Assembly (NCBI RefSeq): GCF_042650645.1 | Contig: NZ_JBHSBI010000045.1 | Coordinates: 1 to 64,000, forward strand | Reading direction: 5' to 3' | DNA length: 64,000 bases | Source of the DNA: Nonomuraea purpurea | GTDB lineage: Bacteria > Actinomycetota > Actinomycetes > Streptosporangiales > Streptosporangiaceae | Shown: positions 16,878 through 25,984 of the stretch, piece after piece | Numbering within the stretch: the first letter of the stretch is position 1 | How the letters are laid out: the number at the start of each line of letters is the position of its first letter | The notes under the pieces: generated by a model | What the model was told of the DNA's origin: nothing | Seen by the model: only the letters and a program-made list of their open reading frames with translations | Databases searched by the model: none | Program-made: the position numbers and the translations under genes

Positions 16878-16879
16878 GC

Positions 16880-18223
16880 ATGAAGATCATTAATCCGGTG
16901 ACGGAGGACGTCGTCGCGGACGTCGAGCTCGCCGACGCGGCCGAGGTCGACCGGGCCGTGGAGCGTGCCAGGAAGGCGTACGCGAGCTGGCGCGAGGTGT
17001 CACCCGGCGACCGGGCGCGGCTGCTGCGGCGCTTCGCCGACCTGGTGGACGCGCACGTCGAGGAGCTGGCGCGGCTGGAGCTGACCAACGCCGGGCACCC
17101 GATCGGGAACGCCCGCTGGGAGGCCGGCAACGTCCGCGACGTGCTGCACTTCTACGCGGGCGCCCCCGAGCGCAACCACGGCAGGCAGATCCCGGTGGCC
17201 GGCGGCGTGGACGTCACCTTCCAGGAACCCCTGGGCGTCGTGGGCGTCATCGTGCCGTGGAACTTCCCCATGCCGACCATGTCCTGGGGCATGGCGCCCG
17301 CGCTGGCGGCCGGCAACGCGGTGATCGTCAAACCCGCCGAATGGACGCCGCTGACCGCGCTGAGGCTGGCCGAGCTGGCCTTGGCGGCGGGCCTCCCCGA
17401 GGGGGTGCTCCAGGTGCTGCCTGGGGCAGGAGAGGTCGCGGGGGCGCGGCTGGTCGAGCATCCCGGCGTGGCCAAGATCGTGTTCACGGGCTCGACCGAG
17501 GTGGGCAAGGAGATCGCGGCCAAGGCGGCCGCGCACGTCAAGCGGTTGACGCTTGAGCTGGGCGGCAAGTCCGCAAATATCGTCTTTGCGGACTCAGATC
17601 TCGAAAAAGCGGCAAAAACTGCCCCTTATGCCGTCTTCGATAACTCCGGCCAGGACTGCTGCGCCCGCTCCAGGATCCTCGTCCAGGCCGAGGTGTACGA
17701 CGCGTTCATGGACCGGCTCGCCGAGGCCGTACGGAACGTCAAGGTCGGCGACCCCGCCGACGAGAGCACCGAGATGGGCCCGCTGATCAGCGCGGAACAC
17801 CTCGACCGCGTGCGCGGCTTCGTCGAGGGCACCCCCTACCTGCAGGGATCGTGCCCACAAGGCAGGGGCTACTGGTTCCCGCCGACCGTGCTCACCCCCG
17901 AGGTCACCGACCGGGCCTTCACCGAGGAGATCTTCGGGCCCGTCGTGTCGGTGGTGCCGTTCAAGGACGAGGCGGACGCGGTCAGGATCGCCAACGACAC
18001 CCCGTACGGGCTGAGCGGCTCCATCTGGACCCGCGACGTCGGACGGGCACTCCGCGTGGCCAGGGCCGTCGAGGCCGGCAACCTGTCGGTGAACTCACAC
18101 GCCTCGGTCCGCTACTGGACCCCGTTCGGCGGATTCAAACAGTCCGGCCTCGGCAGAGAACTCGGCCCGGACGCCCTGGCGGCCTTCACCGAGACCAAGA
18201 ACGTCTTTATTAACTGGGAGTGA
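16880..18223 (+). CDS. NAD(P)-dependent aldehyde dehydrogenase
   Basis: A 447-residue member of the ALDH superfamily. Seen: the substrate/cofactor segment VPWNFPMPTMSWGMAPALAAGNAVIVKPAEWTP, FTGSTEVGKEI, the catalytic glutamate in LELGGKSANIVF, the nucleophile in NSGQDCCA, and the C-terminal EIFGPVV. It starts two bases after the ligase stop, so the genes are translationally linked. In a glutamylated-amine pathway it would oxidise gamma-glutamyl-aminoaldehyde to the acid (PuuC role). Codons for roughly residues 232-255 are conspicuously AT-ending (about 13 of 27) within an otherwise GC-ending gene. Confidence 0.92.
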   Translation: MKIINPVTEDVVADVELADAAEVDRAVERARKAYASWREVSPGDRARLLRRFADLVDAHVEELARLELTNAGHPIGNARWEAGNVRDVLHFYAGAPERNHGRQIPVAGGVDVTFQEPLGVVGVIVPWNFPMPTMSWGMAPALAAGNAVIVKPAEWTPLTALRLAELALAAGLPEGVLQVLPGAGEVAGARLVEHPGVAKIVFTGSTEVGKEIAAKAAAHVKRLTLELGGKSANIVFADSDLEKAAKTAPYAVFDNSGQDCCARSRILVQAEVYDAFMDRLAEAVRNVKVGDPADESTEMGPLISAEHLDRVRGFVEGTPYLQGSCPQGRGYWFPPTVLTPEVTDRAFTEEIFGPVVSVVPFKDEADAVRIANDTPYGLSGSIWTRDVGRALRVARAVEAGNLSVNSHASVRYWTPFGGFKQSGLGRELGPDALAAFTETKNVFINWE

Positions 18224-18242
18224 ATCCAACGCAGTGAGCGGA

Positions 18243-18271
18243 GTGAAGGGCTGAGGAACGAAGCCCTTCAC
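18243..18271 (+). repeat. Intraoperonic 10-bp hairpin
   Basis: GTGAAGGGCT (18243-18252) and its perfect complement AGCCCTTCAC (18262-18271) flank a nine-base loop between the aldehyde dehydrogenase and SDR genes. No T-run follows, so it is more likely an mRNA-stabilising or attenuating structure than a terminator. Confidence 0.6.
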
Positions 18272-18318
18272 GCAGCGAATGAGAAGGGTGAACGACCAAA
18301 TGAGCAGGGAGTAGGGCA

Positions 18319-19083
18319 GTGGAGCGGTTGCAAGATCGGGTGGCCGTCATCACCGGTGCGGGCAGTGGCATCGGGCTGGCCACGGCGCGTCGGTTCGCCG
18401 ACGAGGGCGCCAAGGTGGTCTGCGTGGACATCGACGAGGAAGCGGGCACCAAGGCCGCAAGCGAGGTCGGCGGCCTGTACGTCAAGGCCGACGTGACCAG
18501 CGAGGCCGACGTCGAGCGGATGTACCGCACGGCCTGCGACACCTACGGCGGCGTGGACATCGCCTTCAACAACGCCGGCATCTCACCTCCCGACGACGAC
18601 TCGATCCTGGAGACCGGCATCGACGCCTGGCGCCGCGTCCAGGAGGTCAACCTGACCAGCGTCTACCTGTGCTGCAAGCACGTCATCCCGTACATGCGGC
18701 GGCGCGGCAAGGGCTCGATCATCAACACCGCCTCGTTCGTGGCCGTCATGGGCTCGGCGACGTCGCAGATCTCCTACACCGCCTCCAAGGGCGGGGTGCT
18801 GGCGATGTCGCGAGAGTTGGGCGTGCAGTTCGCCAGGGAGGGCATCCGGGTCAACGCCCTGTGCCCGGGGCCGGTGAACACGCCGCTGCTGCAGGAGTTG
18901 TTCGCCAAGGACCCGGAGCGGGCGCAGCGGCGGCTGGTGCACATCCCGGTGGGCCGCTTCGCGGAGGCGTCGGAGATCGCGGCGGCGGTGGCGTTCCTGG
19001 CCAGCGACGACGCCTCGTTCATCACGGGCAGCGAGTTCCTGGTGGACGGCGGCATCTCCGGCGCCTACGTCACGCCGCTGTAG
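18319..19083 (+). CDS. Short-chain dehydrogenase/reductase
   Basis: A 254-residue classical SDR. The Rossmann motif is TGAGSGIG (about 13-20), the NNAG motif is present (FNNAGIS), catalytic Ser is in INTASF, Tyr and Lys are in YTASKGG, and the VDGG C-terminal motif completes the domain. It uses NAD(P)H to interconvert an alcohol and a ketone or aldehyde. The GTG at 18319 follows GGGCA with weak ribosome-site character. Position between the aldehyde dehydrogenase and glutamyl hydrolase suggests that it acts on an alcohol or amino-alcohol intermediate of the same pathway, which would fit ethanolamine-type substrates; this is inference. Confidence 0.88.
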   Translation: MERLQDRVAVITGAGSGIGLATARRFADEGAKVVCVDIDEEAGTKAASEVGGLYVKADVTSEADVERMYRTACDTYGGVDIAFNNAGISPPDDDSILETGIDAWRRVQEVNLTSVYLCCKHVIPYMRRRGKGSIINTASFVAVMGSATSQISYTASKGGVLAMSRELGVQFAREGIRVNALCPGPVNTPLLQELFAKDPERAQRRLVHIPVGRFAEASEIAAAVAFLASDDASFITGSEFLVDGGISGAYVTPL

Positions 19084-19096
19084 CGGGGTCTCGAAC

Positions 19097-19789
19097 GTGC
19101 GACGTCCCATCATCGGCATCACCACCTACGTCGAGCCTGCCGCGTTCACGGTGTGGCGCGATCTGACGGTCGCGCTTCTGCCGCAGATGTACGTGGATCA
19201 GGTCGTCCGCGCCGGCGGGCAGCCCGTGCTGCTTCCGCCGGCCGGCGAGCCCGCGCAGGTCGTGGGCAGGTTGGACGGGCTCATCCTGGCCGGCGGCGGC
19301 GACATCGACCCGGCGCGGTACGGCGCGCGGCCGCACGAGCACACCGGCTACGTCAGGACGTTCCGCGACGACGCGGAGTTCGGCCTGATCAGCGCCGCCC
19401 TCGACGCCGGGCTGCCCTACCTGGGCGTCTGCCGCGGCCTCCAGGTGCTCAACGTGGCACTCGGCGGGAGCCTCCACCAGCATCTGCCGGACGTGGTCGG
19501 CCACACGCGGCACGCTCCCGAGCCCGGCCGCTTCGGTCACCTGCCGATCTCACCGGTCGCGGGCACCCACCTGGCCAAGGCGCTGGGCGAGAGCCCCCGG
19601 CAGGTCCCCCACTACCACCACCAGGCCGTGGACCGGCTCGCGCCGGGGCTCACGGTCACCGCCACCGCCGACGACGGCACGATCGAGGCCGTCGAACTGA
19701 ACGCCAAACCCTTCGTCATGGCCGTGCAGTGGCACCCGGAGGCGGCCGACGACTGCGCCCTCTTCGAGGCCCTCGTGGCGGCCTGCTGA
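19097..19789 (+). CDS. Gamma-glutamyl-gamma-aminobutyrate hydrolase family protein (peptidase C26)
   Basis: A 230-residue class I glutamine-amidotransferase-fold hydrolase. The nucleophile elbow is GVCRGLQ (Cys112), and the partner His-x-Glu is in QWHPE near residue 212. LILAGGGDIDPARYG is the typical family segment. In the Puu pathway PuuD cleaves gamma-glutamyl-GABA to glutamate and GABA, recycling the glutamate attached by the ligase at the start of this operon. It starts 13 bases after the SDR stop. With the GntR gene the cluster spans 14.7-19.8 kb; no amine oxidase or permease is included. Confidence 0.9.
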   Translation: MRRPIIGITTYVEPAAFTVWRDLTVALLPQMYVDQVVRAGGQPVLLPPAGEPAQVVGRLDGLILAGGGDIDPARYGARPHEHTGYVRTFRDDAEFGLISAALDAGLPYLGVCRGLQVLNVALGGSLHQHLPDVVGHTRHAPEPGRFGHLPISPVAGTHLAKALGESPRQVPHYHHQAVDRLAPGLTVTATADDGTIEAVELNAKPFVMAVQWHPEAADDCALFEALVAAC

Positions 19790-19841
19790 CCCGCCGAACT
19801 CAGGCCAACGTGCGCGGGGCCTCGGGTAGCCGGTCAGTTCA

Positions 19842-20129
19842 TCAGGGCCGGTTGCTCTTGCCGTCCAGCCACAGCGTGTCTGACTCGTCGCGATGGGAAC
19901 CCGAGCTGCCGACGTGTTTGGCGTCGATCTTCGGCCCCTTCTTGATCACGTGCACCAACGCCATCGCGTGTCCACGTCCGAGGTCGTAGTCCTGCTTCAG
20001 CCAGTCGATGATCGCTCCGGCCTTCACGGACGGGTCATCGAAGCCGCGCTCCTTCGCCTTGGCGATGAACTCACGCGGTGTCAGCCCGGTCTTGTCCTCG
20101 ATGTTGTCGAGGTATGCCTGGAACGACAT
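19842..20129 (-). CDS. DUF4287 domain protein
   Basis: A 95-residue protein consisting almost entirely of a DUF4287 domain: MSFQAYLDNIEDKTGLTPREFIAKAKERGF, then KAGAIIDWLKQDYDLGRGHAMALVHVIKKG. Function unknown; the family is small, soluble and often single-gene. The ATG at 20129 is chosen because GGAG lies six bases upstream, although an in-frame ATG exists at 20141. A degraded regulator fragment lies immediately upstream on the opposite strand, so the gene may once have had its own regulator. Confidence 0.82.
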   Translation of the reverse strand: MSFQAYLDNIEDKTGLTPREFIAKAKERGFDDPSVKAGAIIDWLKQDYDLGRGHAMALVHVIKKGPKIDAKHVGSSGSHRDESDTLWLDGKSNRP

Positions 20130-20189
20130 GCGTTTCTCCATTCCGCGGGGGACCCCGCGAGCAGCAAGTTTGCCCTTTGCAAGCGTGCT

Positions 20190-20345
20190 TTGTCACCTCT
20201 CAGCTCGCCTCAAACAGCTCGAAGAGGCAGGACTGGCCACTCGTCGCGCGCTGCCCCATCCCGCGCGCGTAGTCGTCTACGAGCTCACCGATTACGGACG
20301 CGACCTCGAACCGGCGCTGGGGCGCGCGGACCCGCCGGCTCACCT
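20190..20345 (+). pseudogene. Remnant of a HxlR/PadR-like winged-helix regulator
   Basis: In one plus-strand frame about 50 residues read as the second half of a winged helix-turn-helix: CHLSARLKQLEEAGLATRR, then a wing, then VVVYELTDYGRDLEPALGR. This is the usual 'RLKxLEEAGL...YxLTxxGxxLxPAL' pattern of HxlR/PadR-type regulators. No recognition helix or start codon precedes it in frame, and it stops abruptly within the 3' end of the convergent lipoprotein gene. It is therefore both 5'- and 3'-truncated. Confidence 0.6.
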
Positions 20346-21164
20346 CACTGGCCGGAGCACGCTGTCGAACACCACGACGCCCGCCCCGTGCTTGGCGTCG
20401 ACGGCGCGGCGCAACTCGTCAGTGGCCAGCCATACCGACACCTCGAGCACGTTGCGGGTCACGCTGGACGACGCCGAGATCAGCCCGTCGCCCACCTCGC
20501 TCTCGACCTGCCGCTGGATGGCGTTGAGAGCGGCCTCGCTGCGCTGGGCGCCGCTCAGGCAGAGCGCGCCGCCCCACACCTCGCGGATCCACGCCTCCCT
20601 GCCCGACAGGTCGCCGGTGAACTTCAGATTGAGCACGTACTGCCGCGCGTCCATGTTCTTGGACGGGTCGGGCTCCGGGCCGAAATTGTCGATCCAGCCG
20701 CCCGCGAACTCAGCCGCCGTCATGGCCCGCTCCATTGCCTTGCCCAGCGTCTTCTCCGTCGCTCTGGCCGGATCGACGGCCCGCCAGCCGCCTTGCGGCT
20801 CCGGGCACGGGCTGGTGAAGTCCACCTCCCGAGCGGCGGGCGGCTTCCCGGGTGGGCCGGGCGGCTCGGTGAGCGTCAGCCGGGCGCCGTCCCAGGTGCC
20901 CACGACCCGGTACTCGCCCCATTTCACGCCGCCGCGCCACTCGTGCTTCACCTTGGTCCAATCCCAGCCGACCACGTCGGGGCCCTCGCACTGAGGCGGG
21001 AGCGAAGTCGCGACCACCGCGCAGAGCTGGGGTCCGTGCCCGCCGCCTTCGAGCACCGTGAGACTGGTCTCGTAACGCTGTGCGGCGGCGGTCTGCGGAG
21101 CGGTGCCGCAGGACACCAGGGAGAGGGCGGCGATCGCGCAGAAAGCCGCCGTACGGGGGATCAT
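20340..21164 (-). CDS. Putative lipoprotein of unknown function
   Basis: A 274-residue exported protein. The signal peptide ends in a lipobox L-V-S-C (Cys19), so the mature N-terminus should be lipidated and held on the outer face of the membrane. The rest is a soluble domain with five further cysteines, Trp-rich in its middle (VVGWDWTKVKHEWRGGVKWGEYRVVGTWDG) and with a helical C-terminal part that ends ATDELRRAVDAKHGAGVVVFDSVLRPVR. I recognise no family. Its promoter region adjoins the glycine riboswitch region on the other strand. Confidence 0.72.
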   Translation of the reverse strand: MIPRTAAFCAIAALSLVSCGTAPQTAAAQRYETSLTVLEGGGHGPQLCAVVATSLPPQCEGPDVVGWDWTKVKHEWRGGVKWGEYRVVGTWDGARLTLTEPPGPPGKPPAAREVDFTSPCPEPQGGWRAVDPARATEKTLGKAMERAMTAAEFAGGWIDNFGPEPDPSKNMDARQYVLNLKFTGDLSGREAWIREVWGGALCLSGAQRSEAALNAIQRQVESEVGDGLISASSSVTRNVLEVSVWLATDELRRAVDAKHGAGVVVFDSVLRPVR

Positions 21165-21261
21165 GCCCTTTCAACGTGAGCGCCGCCAAAGCGGTTCACG
21201 GGTCGCCAGAACGCGACAACAACCCCATGACGGCACTAGGCTGACGGACATCACCGGCGAA

Positions 21262-21475
21262 ACCGTGCGGGAGAGTGCCCTGACAGCCGGTCAGGGCCCC
21301 TGAAGGAGCAAGCCCTCCCCGCGAACCTCTCAAGGCAAAGGACCGCGCGGCTGCCCGGCAAGTGATGGCTTGCCGGGAGGTGACCTCTGGAAAGCAGGCC
21401 TGCGGGGCCTCGCCGAAGGTGAAAGTCCGGTAAAACTCGGGCGAAGCTCTCAGGCATCCATGACAGAGGGGGAGG
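21262..21475 (+). ncRNA. Tandem glycine riboswitch
   Basis: Two glycine-aptamer halves precede gcvT. The first (about 21264-21350) has the conserved CGGGAGAG start, GAAGGAGCAAG, then CCTCTCAAGGCAAAGGACCG. The second (about 21383-21475) has CCTCTGGAAAG, CCGAAGGTGAAAG, then GCTCTCAGGCA and GACAGAGG. The tandem arrangement with a short linker is the classical form upstream of glycine-cleavage genes. Glycine binding is expected to turn on expression of gcvT-gcvH-sdaA. The expression platform probably lies in 21476-21510, close to the gcvT ribosome site. Confidence 0.9.
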
Positions 21476-21509
21476 ATGCTGGCATCCGATCCTGCCTTGA
21501 GGTGCGCAA

Positions 21510-22595
21510 ATGTCCCGACCGACACCGCTACGAGACGTTCATGAGAGCCTCGGCGCCACACTGACCGACTTCGCGGGGTGGCTCATGCCGCTCCGGTACG
21601 GCAGCGAGTCCGCGGAGCACAGGGCCGTCCGCGAGGCGGCCGGGCTGTTCGACCTCTCGCACATGGGCGAGATCTTCCTGACCGGGCCGCAGGCGGGCCA
21701 GGCCCTCGACTACGCCCTGGTCGGACACCTGTCGGCGCTGGTGCCCGGCCGGGCCAGGTACACCATGATCGTCGATGAGCGCGGCGGAGTGCTCGACGAC
21801 CTCATCGTGTACCGGCTCGGGGACGACGAGTTCATGGTCGTGGCAAACGCATCGAACTACGAAAAAGTCGGCGGTGAGCTGAAAAATCGCGCTAAGTCGT
21901 TCGACGTGGTGGTTGAGGATCGATCAGATCAGTACGCGCTGATCGCCGTCCAGGGACCTCACTCCCAGGAGATCCTCTCCTCGCTCACCGACGCCGACCT
22001 GGCCGGGCTCAAGTACTACGCGGGCCTGCCGGGGATCGTGGACGGGCGGCGGGCGCTCATCGCCCGCACCGGCTACACCGGCGAGGACGGGTTCGAGCTG
22101 TTCGTGGCGAACGACGACGCCGCGCCGCTCTGGCACGCGCTCACGGCGGCCGGGGAGCCGTACGGGCTCAAGCCCGCGGGCCTGTCCGCCCGCGACACGC
22201 TCAGGCTGGAGGCCGGCATGCCGCTGTACGGCAACGAGCTCAGCGCGGAGCTGACCCCATTCGACGCGGGACTGGGCAGAGTGGTGAAATTCGACAAGCC
22301 GGGCGACTTCGTCGGCAGGTCGGCACTCGAGGCGGTCAAGGACGACGCGCCGCGACGCCGCCTCGTCGGGCTGGTCGCCCGGGGCCGCCGGGTGCCGCGC
22401 CACGGTTACCCGGTCACCAAGGACGGCGCCGTCGTCGGCGAGGTCACCAGCGGTGCCCCCTCCCAGACCCTGGGCAAACCCATCGCGATGGCCTACGTGG
22501 ACACCGGAGCCGAAACAGGCCTGGCTGTGGACATCAGGGGCAGGCATGAACCTATGGACCTGGTCGAGCTGCCCTTTTACAGGAGGAACAAGTGA
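21510..22595 (+). CDS. gcvT: Glycine cleavage system T protein (aminomethyltransferase)
   Basis: A 361-residue aminomethyltransferase that moves the methylene of lipoyl-bound aminomethyl to tetrahydrofolate, releasing ammonia. Seen: the N-terminal segment DFAGWLMPLRYGS, LFDLSHMGEI, and RTGYTGEDGFEL around residue 195, all typical of GcvT. It lies just after the glycine riboswitch, and its stop overlaps the gcvH start (GTGA). The P protein gene is not in the window and must be elsewhere, as is common in actinomycetes. A stretch around residues 112-142 uses AT-ending codons (13 of 32) unlike its surroundings. Confidence 0.96.
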   Translation: MSRPTPLRDVHESLGATLTDFAGWLMPLRYGSESAEHRAVREAAGLFDLSHMGEIFLTGPQAGQALDYALVGHLSALVPGRARYTMIVDERGGVLDDLIVYRLGDDEFMVVANASNYEKVGGELKNRAKSFDVVVEDRSDQYALIAVQGPHSQEILSSLTDADLAGLKYYAGLPGIVDGRRALIARTGYTGEDGFELFVANDDAAPLWHALTAAGEPYGLKPAGLSARDTLRLEAGMPLYGNELSAELTPFDAGLGRVVKFDKPGDFVGRSALEAVKDDAPRRRLVGLVARGRRVPRHGYPVTKDGAVVGEVTSGAPSQTLGKPIAMAYVDTGAETGLAVDIRGRHEPMDLVELPFYRRNK

Positions 22596-22981
22596 GCAAC
22601 ATCCCTGACGACCTGAGCTACACCAAGGAGCACGAGTGGGTGGCCGGGCTCGACGACGGCATCACCGTGACCGTCGGCATCACGGCCTTCGCCGCCGAAG
22701 CCCTTGGTGACGTCGTCTTCGTGCAGCTCCCCGAGGTCGGAGCGAGCGTCGAGGGAGGCGACTCCATCGGAGAGGTGGAGTCGACCAAGTCCGTGAACGA
22801 GATCTACACACCTGTCGGCGGCGAGGTCGTCGAGGTGAACCAGTCCGTCGTGGACGACCCGAGCCTGGTCAACAGCGACCCGTACGGGGAGGGCTGGATG
22901 TTCCGGGTGCGCGTGGAGAGCGACGCGGATGACCTGCTGTCCGCCGAGGAGTACGCGGCCCTGACCTCCGGCGAATCCTGA
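22592..22981 (+). CDS. gcvH: Glycine cleavage system H protein
   Basis: A 129-residue lipoyl carrier protein that shuttles the aminomethyl group between the P, T and L proteins. The lipoylation site is Lys66 in GEVESTKSVNEIYTP. A GTG start overlaps the gcvT stop, with AGGAGG five bases upstream, giving strong coupled translation. The gene is full length for the family. It is followed after about 155 bases, including short tandem repeats, by serine dehydratase. Confidence 0.96.
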   Translation: MSNIPDDLSYTKEHEWVAGLDDGITVTVGITAFAAEALGDVVFVQLPEVGASVEGGDSIGEVESTKSVNEIYTPVGGEVVEVNQSVVDDPSLVNSDPYGEGWMFRVRVESDADDLLSAEEYAALTSGES

Positions 22982-22997
22982 CACCCCCGCCGGGACT

Positions 22998-23077
22998 GGA
23001 CCAGGGTTCCGGCGGATTTCATTGGACCGGAACTCCGGCGGATTGGACACAGCCGGAACTCCGGCGAATTCGAGACC
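22998..23077 (+). repeat. Three imperfect ~26-bp tandem repeats
   Basis: Between gcvH and sdaA the core CCGGAACTCCGGCGGATT recurs: a divergent copy near 23005-23020, one at 23028-23045 and one at 23052-23069 (GAATT ending). Each core includes the short dyad CCGG-N4-CCGG. It may be a spacer expansion or a set of small hairpins; no promoter is evident within it. Confidence 0.65.
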
Positions 23078-23137
23078 GGCCGGGGCTCAGCCTTCTGGGT
23101 CTGGGCCCCGCCTCCTTCTCCTGAAAGGCGCACATCA

Positions 23138-24514
<1,377 letters not shown>

Positions 24515-24527
24515 CCAACCCTTTGGG

Positions 24528-24548
24528 TGGCACCGTAGAGTTGTGCCA
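24528..24548 (+). promoter_or_regulatory. Inverted repeat upstream of the antitoxin-like gene
   Basis: TGGCAC (24528-24533) and GTGCCA (24543-24548) form a perfect 6+9+6 dyad. The loop contains TAGAGT (24536-24541), a plausible -10 box, with only a weak -35 (TGACCA, 24512-24517) overlapping the sdaA stop. An autoregulated promoter is possible. Confidence 0.4.
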
Positions 24549-24566
24549 ATCGAAGGAGGGAGATCA

Positions 24567-24716
24567 GTGTCCACCACCGTCGGCGAGGCTCTCCAGGAGA
24601 CGGACTACCTGCTTCGTTCTCCGGCCAACGCACGCCGCTTGATCGAGTCCTATCGAGAGGCGATCGAAGGGCGTTATGAGCGGCACGAACTGCTGGATGA
24701 AGAGGCCGCTCGGTAA
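24567..24716 (+). CDS. Phd/YefM-type antitoxin-like small protein
   Basis: A 49-residue protein starting at GTG 24567, with GGAGGGAG a few bases upstream. Residues 11-26 (ETDYLLRSPANARRLI) match the conserved C-terminal segment of YefM/Phd antitoxins, the part that wraps around a RelE/YoeB toxin. The N-terminal DNA-binding fold of that family is replaced by only about ten residues. No toxin gene follows: the next gene is convergent, 38 bases on. It may be a trimmed antitoxin remnant, an antidote to a toxin encoded elsewhere, or a small independent family. Confidence 0.6.
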   Translation: MSTTVGEALQETDYLLRSPANARRLIESYREAIEGRYERHELLDEEAAR

Positions 24717-24753
24717 ACGACCAGGGGCCGACGGGGCGTGCGGTCGCCGAAGG

Positions 24754-25248
24754 TCAGCGGCGGACGTGGAGGCGGACGACGGCGCCCGCCTCGTCGTCGC
24801 GGATCTCGCGGCGGATCCGGCCGACGATGTCCTGGTCGAGCTTGTTCACCACGGCGCCCACGTCCGCTGCCGAAGGGCAGGTCAGGGTGATGCGCAGGGC
24901 GTCCTCGCCCACTCGTACGCCTGTTCTGCTCAGCCCGTCCACGCCCTTGAGCCCGACGAAGAGCATGGCGGTGCCCGTGCCGTTGTGGGCGCCGCGGCGG
25001 CCCCAGCCGAGGCAGAGCAGCAGCCAGCGCAGCGACACCAGCGACAGGAGCAGCAGGCCCAGGGCCAGGCCCCACAGCGGCCACGGCTCCTCGGACAGGG
25101 AGCGGGTCGTCTGCGCGGGCAGGACCCTGGCGTTGGGGGGCAGGTCGAAGAAGCGGTCGTGGCCGCGTAGCCAGGCGTAGGTTCCCAGGGACGCGAGCGT
25201 GCCGCCCACGACGGCCAGCCCGACGCGGTTGCCGGTGTACTGCCTCAT
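24754..25248 (-). CDS. amaP: AmaP-like alkaline-shock membrane anchor protein
   Basis: A 164-residue protein with two hydrophobic helices (about residues 8-24 and 58-82) followed by a soluble domain of alternating strands and helices (residues 95-164), as in the AmaP proteins that tether Asp23 to the membrane. The ATG at 25248 overlaps the stop of the preceding DUF6286 gene (ATGA), so both are co-translated. The usual Asp23/Gls24 partner gene is not found in this window. The role is inferred to be envelope-stress homeostasis. Confidence 0.65.
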   Translation of the reverse strand: MRQYTGNRVGLAVVGGTLASLGTYAWLRGHDRFFDLPPNARVLPAQTTRSLSEEPWPLWGLALGLLLLSLVSLRWLLLCLGWGRRGAHNGTGTAMLFVGLKGVDGLSRTGVRVGEDALRITLTCPSAADVGAVVNKLDQDIVGRIRREIRDDEAGAVVRLHVRR

Positions 25249-25847
25249 CACAGCCCCCTTCTGCGCAGCCGGACCACGACCTCGCCGGTGCCGAGCGTGC
25301 CCACGCCGGCCAGGCGGTCTCCTACGGCGGTGCCGACCTGCCTGAGCATCGAGCCGGAGCTTTCCGCGCTGGTCATGACGGTGACCTCGATGGTGCGCCG
25401 GCGCAGCCGTACCCGGGCCTTGTCGACCCCGGCGACCTGCTGGGCGGCCGCGCGCAGGGTGCGGCGCAGGCCCGAGCGGGTGATGCCGATGACGATCAGC
25501 GGGTCGGACGTCTCCACCGGCACGGTCGTGGAACGGCCGGGCAGCGCGCCCAGCAGCAACATCAGCGTGCCCGCGCCCACCAGTGCCAGGGCCAGGGTGG
25601 GCGTCTGCCTCCAGGTGTTCTTGCCCGCCAGTTCGACCAGTTCGTTGACAGGGACCCAGCCGAGCGGCGCGCCGAGCAGGGCCGACACCACCTCCGCCGC
25701 CGTTGCCCCGAGCCCCACGGCCAGCGTGAACGACACGAGGGCGCCCGGGAGGGTGCGCGCGGGTCTGAGCACTCTGTTCGCCCTGCGCAGCCCGGTGTGC
25801 TGCGTGGTGACGGCGGCGCCGGGCAGGATCTGCTGAAGCGTGGTCAT
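25248..25847 (-). CDS. DUF6286-type membrane protein of the Asp23/AmaP cluster
   Basis: A 199-residue protein with two hydrophobic segments (about residues 33-60 and 88-108) and a C-terminal soluble domain (VDKARVRLRRRTIEVTV, then AVGDRLAGVGTLGTGEVVVRLRRR). This pattern, and direct coupling to an AmaP-like gene, is that of DUF6286 proteins in actinomycete alkaline-shock operons. The ATG at 25847 is selected over an open frame to 25916. It is divergent from the deaminase/aldolase-type gene, with an inverted repeat in the space between. Function unknown. Confidence 0.65.
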   Translation of the reverse strand: MTTLQQILPGAAVTTQHTGLRRANRVLRPARTLPGALVSFTLAVGLGATAAEVVSALLGAPLGWVPVNELVELAGKNTWRQTPTLALALVGAGTLMLLLGALPGRSTTVPVETSDPLIVIGITRSGLRRTLRAAAQQVAGVDKARVRLRRRTIEVTVMTSAESSGSMLRQVGTAVGDRLAGVGTLGTGEVVVRLRRRGL

Positions 25848-25932
25848 CACAACGACAGAGGTACATGGAGCGCGTGGTGCCTGAACCGCGCCCTCGCCGC
25901 CTATTTGCCCGAACATTACGACAGCCGAAATA

Positions 25933-25953
25933 AATATGAAAGGCGCTCATATT
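25933..25953. promoter_or_regulatory. AT-rich 21-bp inverted repeat
   Basis: AATATGA (25933-25939), seven bases, then TCATATT (25947-25953): a perfect dyad in the only AT-rich spot of the divergent region. It sits 32 bases before the start of the racemase-fold gene, so it probably binds a regulator of that gene, perhaps of the GntR or LacI type. Confidence 0.5.
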
Positions 25954-25984
25954 CATTTGCCCGATATGCCGTTACGCTGCCCGT

